Source: Erysipelotrichales bacterium
GTDB taxonomy: Bacteria; Bacillota_I; Bacilli_A; RFN20; CAG-826
Length of the DNA: 64,000 bases
Assembly: GCA_022508535.1 (NCBI GenBank)
Contig: JAFLUZ010000008.1
Location: 1 to 64,000 of the forward strand
Reading direction: 5' to 3'
The notes beneath the pieces were generated by a model. The model was not told the origin of the DNA. It was given only the letters and a program-made list of their open reading frames with translations, and ran no database searches. Below, in pieces: positions 61,188 to 64,000 of this stretch; position 1 is the first letter of the stretch, and the number at the start of each line of letters is the position of its first letter. The translations under genes were made by a program, and so were the position numbers.

Positions 61188-63524
61188 TTATTTATAATGG
61201 TTGGAACTTTCTCCACCTAACCAATTCATGTTATTCCGCGCATGATAATATGTAACTTTAGCATAATCTACATCTTGGAGATCAATTGATGCTGTTTTAT
61301 AATCGTTTGAAATAGACCATAAATTATCATCGCCATAGGTTGATTTATTATCATATTTCCATGACCATTTAGATATCTCAATTATATCATAATCCCCAAA
61401 TGGTATGATGATTGTTGTATAACTATTACCCTTTACAGATACAATTAGGTCTATACTCATTCCATTCTTAGTATCACCTTTAATTTGATAAAGGAAACTT
61501 TCGGTACTTTGCCCACCTTTTTCTTCAATTGTTAACATACTAAAAGATATATTTACAACAATTTTCAGATGTACAACAATTACATAACAGTTAGCACGCC
61601 TTTTTATTCCATCTCTATAATATGGGAGATTATCATGGAATACATTATCCTCACCACTATGAGTATGCTCATTATTACTTTCTATGTTTAGAGACAGCTC
61701 TTTAATAATAGTGCCATCCTTTGTCCATTCATAAGTTCTTGTGTCACTATTATATTGAAGCATACTTGTATATTCAAACTCATCATTTGTATTTACTGTC
61801 ATGCTAGCTGAAAAATCCCAATCATCTGAAACACTATCTCCATCTGCTAAATTTTTTACAGCGACTTTATAGCTATCTTGAATATCTTTACTGCTGAAGT
61901 TTATGGTAGTTTCTTCTACCAAATTAGGAAGTTTTACTTCTCTCTCAATTAATAATTGCTTTGGTTGAATTGTTAACGAAGCTTCAATTACATCTACATC
62001 ATGATACGTATCTCTTCTTTTATTATGCAACCTAAAGTCAAAATGATAATAATATGTGCCAGCACGAACCTGTCTTATGTGTATTCTATCGCTATCATTT
62101 TCTACATCTGCTTGTACATCATCAAACCATATTTTATATTCAAATGAGGTATCGCCTTCTTTATAATCAAGTACTTCTGTGGATAATCTAATATCTTTAA
62201 GCTCTTTGCCATTGAAAACATCTTTTGCGAAAGTTTCATTTCCATTCTCATCTTTACCACCATCAGTGATTGATAAATAAAACTCTGGCTCCATAATATC
62301 ATAGAAATATTTCAAACGTTTGTCGTTATCAAGGCCACCACCATTTCCAAGACCATCAGAAAGTTCTATTTTTAAGCCATCCAAAATAAACAATCGATGT
62401 TCATAGCCATCATATTGATAAGAGCGATGTAATTTAAGTCCTTCCTCTAACCTTAAATAAACATACATAAGGTCAAAAGATCGAATGGACATCCAACTAA
62501 GTTCTGTTACATCACCTTGGTTTAAAAATAATAAGCCAGAGCTTAAATCATCAGGATTAACTTTTTTATCGATCCAACCAACAGGAACGAATGAATCGTC
62601 ATCTTCACATTTAGTATCTGGTGTATCAACTACTACTTTACTATTAGTATTATTTGCATATCCACCATCTGCAACAATGTACTTTGACGACATTCCATCA
62701 GCTGTAGTGTCATAATATCGCATTAGCGTCCCAGCAGAATTTCTTGCACCTTTTCTAATGCCATTTTCTTCTCCAACAAAATAAATGTCTTGGGGTGCTA
62801 AAACATATCCTAAAGTATATCCAAGTAAGGCGGGGTAAGCATATACAGCATACAAATGAACCACATATTTACTATAGTCATCATTCCACTCTGCCTTAGT
62901 AAGGTCTAATACATCCTTAAGTACATCAATAGTCACAGCATTCGTAGATGGAAAGCCTGCACTTCCTGCACGAGCATATTGACTATTGTAAATATCCACA
63001 AACTCATGGGCATTTCCATTACTTTTTCCAATATCGCTACTATTACAACGAATTATAGCATCAACAGCTTCTTCATTTTGACCCCAACCAATAAGTTGCA
63101 CGCCATCTACCCCACTAACAGTCAACTTTACACCATCTTTAGATGCTGTTGGAGCACTTAAATTACTTGAAACTTGAGTGCTGTTGCTATTGCGCATATT
63201 AAAAGTACCGCTACCGCTATAACCCTGTACATCAATAACTGTCGAATCATTATCAAAAAGACTCGAATACGTACTATTATATGAGCTACCTGATTGTATA
63301 CCGTTTCCAGCATGGTAAACAAATAAATATTCAGACAGTTTTTCCGATGGAATTCTTTTTGTTATTGTGTTATCGCGTGTTTCATTGCCATCAGAAGTCA
63401 TTTTATCATCCGCTATGTTTTTTATTTCATCATTATTATTAAACATTGATTGTGATGAACAAGACACCAACATAAATGCTAATGACATCAATGTAAATAG
63501 AACACTTAAAGCACTTCGTTTCAT
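61188..63524 (-). CDS. Large surface lipoprotein with a pilin-like C-terminal domain
   Basis: A 778-residue lipoprotein (lipobox LVSC). The N-terminal region contains VQLIGWGQNEEAVDAI and YVVHLYAVYAYP, the form of Gly-Trp-rich bacterial repeat (InlB-like) segments. A beta region with LKIELSDGLGNGG and SLTIQPKQLLI follows. The last 110 residues read like the C-terminal domain of Firmicutes fimbrial or SpaA-type surface proteins: FLYQIKGDTK, then VSVKGNSYTTIIIPFGDYDI, then WSWKYD and NWLGGESS. AAGGAG precedes the ATG at 63524. It is followed by a terminator and preceded by another surface protein gene. Confidence 0.75.
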   Translation of the reverse strand: MKRSALSVLFTLMSLAFMLVSCSSQSMFNNNDEIKNIADDKMTSDGNETRDNTITKRIPSEKLSEYLFVYHAGNGIQSGSSYNSTYSSLFDNDSTVIDVQGYSGSGTFNMRNSNSTQVSSNLSAPTASKDGVKLTVSGVDGVQLIGWGQNEEAVDAIIRCNSSDIGKSNGNAHEFVDIYNSQYARAGSAGFPSTNAVTIDVLKDVLDLTKAEWNDDYSKYVVHLYAVYAYPALLGYTLGYVLAPQDIYFVGEENGIRKGARNSAGTLMRYYDTTADGMSSKYIVADGGYANNTNSKVVVDTPDTKCEDDDSFVPVGWIDKKVNPDDLSSGLLFLNQGDVTELSWMSIRSFDLMYVYLRLEEGLKLHRSYQYDGYEHRLFILDGLKIELSDGLGNGGGLDNDKRLKYFYDIMEPEFYLSITDGGKDENGNETFAKDVFNGKELKDIRLSTEVLDYKEGDTSFEYKIWFDDVQADVENDSDRIHIRQVRAGTYYYHFDFRLHNKRRDTYHDVDVIEASLTIQPKQLLIEREVKLPNLVEETTINFSSKDIQDSYKVAVKNLADGDSVSDDWDFSASMTVNTNDEFEYTSMLQYNSDTRTYEWTKDGTIIKELSLNIESNNEHTHSGEDNVFHDNLPYYRDGIKRRANCYVIVVHLKIVVNISFSMLTIEEKGGQSTESFLYQIKGDTKNGMSIDLIVSVKGNSYTTIIIPFGDYDIIEISKWSWKYDNKSTYGDDNLWSISNDYKTASIDLQDVDYAKVTYYHARNNMNWLGGESSNHYK

Positions 63525-63641
63525 TGTATAATCTCCTTATCTGTAACTTAAATTACAATATATATTACGCTAAGTTAACTAATACGTATTTTTTTATATT
63601 TCAATGGAAAATAAACACTTTTATAAGTATTTAACATTCCA

Positions 63642-64000
63642 TCAATTAGGGAAATACCCCCAAGCATCCTCTATTGCAGCGGAATCAGTGTCATCAGTTG
63701 TTCCTACTGCTTGAATTGTTTGTGCAATAATCTCTACATCAAACGTAAATCCTTCTGGTGCAGTAACATTGTCTTTTAACTTACAACTATTGATTAAATT
63801 TGTTGTTTGACCACCACTAGCTACTGATTTATTGTAGTAATAAAAACGATCGCTTAAATTCCAATCAGCATCATTTAAAACAATCTCATAATCCTGATTT
63901 ATAATTGGTTTATTATAATATGTATTTCCATTTTCATCTTTCCAATTAAAAATGATTGTTGCTCTTACATAAACAGGATATCCTGGATTTCCAACCTTTA
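63642..64000 (-). CDS. C-terminal part of a TasA-like or SipW-type surface protein (5' end outside window)
   Basis: An open frame enters at the right edge and ends with TGA at 63642, giving 118 residues. It has beta-rich sequence (YPVYVRATIIFNWKDENGN, DYEIVLNDADWNLSDRFYYY) and ends FTFDVEIIAQTIQAVGTTDD followed by AIEDAWGYFPN. The closing pattern (E-I-x-A-x-x-I-Q, then A-W-G) is typical of the exported fibre proteins in Firmicutes that are processed by SipW-like signal peptidases. The N-terminus is not visible. It lies 117 bp upstream of the surface lipoprotein gene, so the two may belong to one surface-fibre cluster. Confidence 0.65.
   Translation of the reverse strand, partial: KVGNPGYPVYVRATIIFNWKDENGNTYYNKPIINQDYEIVLNDADWNLSDRFYYYNKSVASGGQTTNLINSCKLKDNVTAPEGFTFDVEIIAQTIQAVGTTDDTDSAAIEDAWGYFPN

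Overview
The window comes from an AT-rich, low-GC Gram-positive bacterium. It looks like an uncultured gut member of the Bacilli (Erysipelotrichia, RF39 or Acholeplasma-like neighbourhood). The evidence is a standard set of Firmicutes genes in recognisable order (comEA-comEC-holA-rpsT-gpr, lepA-hemW-hrcA-grpE-dnaK-dnaJ, rsmE-mtaB-rpsU), CIRCE operators, GGAGG-type ribosome binding sites, a spore germination protease, and many lipoproteins with Ser/Thr-rich linkers. TGA is used as a normal stop codon, for example in the ATGA overlaps at 5597 and 18118, so this is not a code-4 mycoplasma. The genus assignment is inference.

Layout. 1-6.4 kb: end of a sugar-binding ABC lipoprotein, rpsU, deoC, a lipoprotein, a Sel1-repeat protein, rpmF and mtaB. 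6.4-20.8 kb: rsmE, then an accessory block inserted where dnaJ (often with prmA) would normally adjoin rsmE. It holds a TM2 protein, a membrane-anchored subtilase, a 1686-residue protein that joins a cytoplasmic TIR domain to a leucine-rich-repeat ectodomain through one membrane segment, a zinc-ribbon SPFH protein with a small membrane partner and a ribbon-helix-helix regulator, a UvrX-like polymerase with YolD, and an XRE membrane regulator. 20.8-30.2 kb: the hrcA-grpE-dnaK-dnaJ heat-shock operon behind a promoter with two CIRCE sites, hemW, a catalytically degenerate Fic protein and lepA.

30.2-39.7 kb: a compact locus resembling a type I toxin-antitoxin (31-residue hydrophobic peptide, 12-codon leader ORF, convergent small RNA), an alpha/beta hydrolase, two membrane proteins and a decayed paralogue, a nuclease-helicase of the DinG type with a possible structured leader, fmt, gpr and rpsT. 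39.7-56.4 kb: a second accessory block between rpsT and holA, made of six lipoproteins that share recurring modules plus a five-gene MoxR/DUF58/VWA operon. 56.5-64 kb: holA, comEC interrupted by an in-frame TGA, comEA, greA, a free-standing domain like the middle domain of FakA, and two large surface proteins at the right edge.

The conserved genes handle protein folding, translation, tRNA modification, replication and DNA uptake. The inserted blocks deal mainly with the cell surface, sensing and stress. The two strongest leads are the TIR-TM-LRR protein with its SPFH neighbours and the toxin-like locus at 30.3-30.7 kb.
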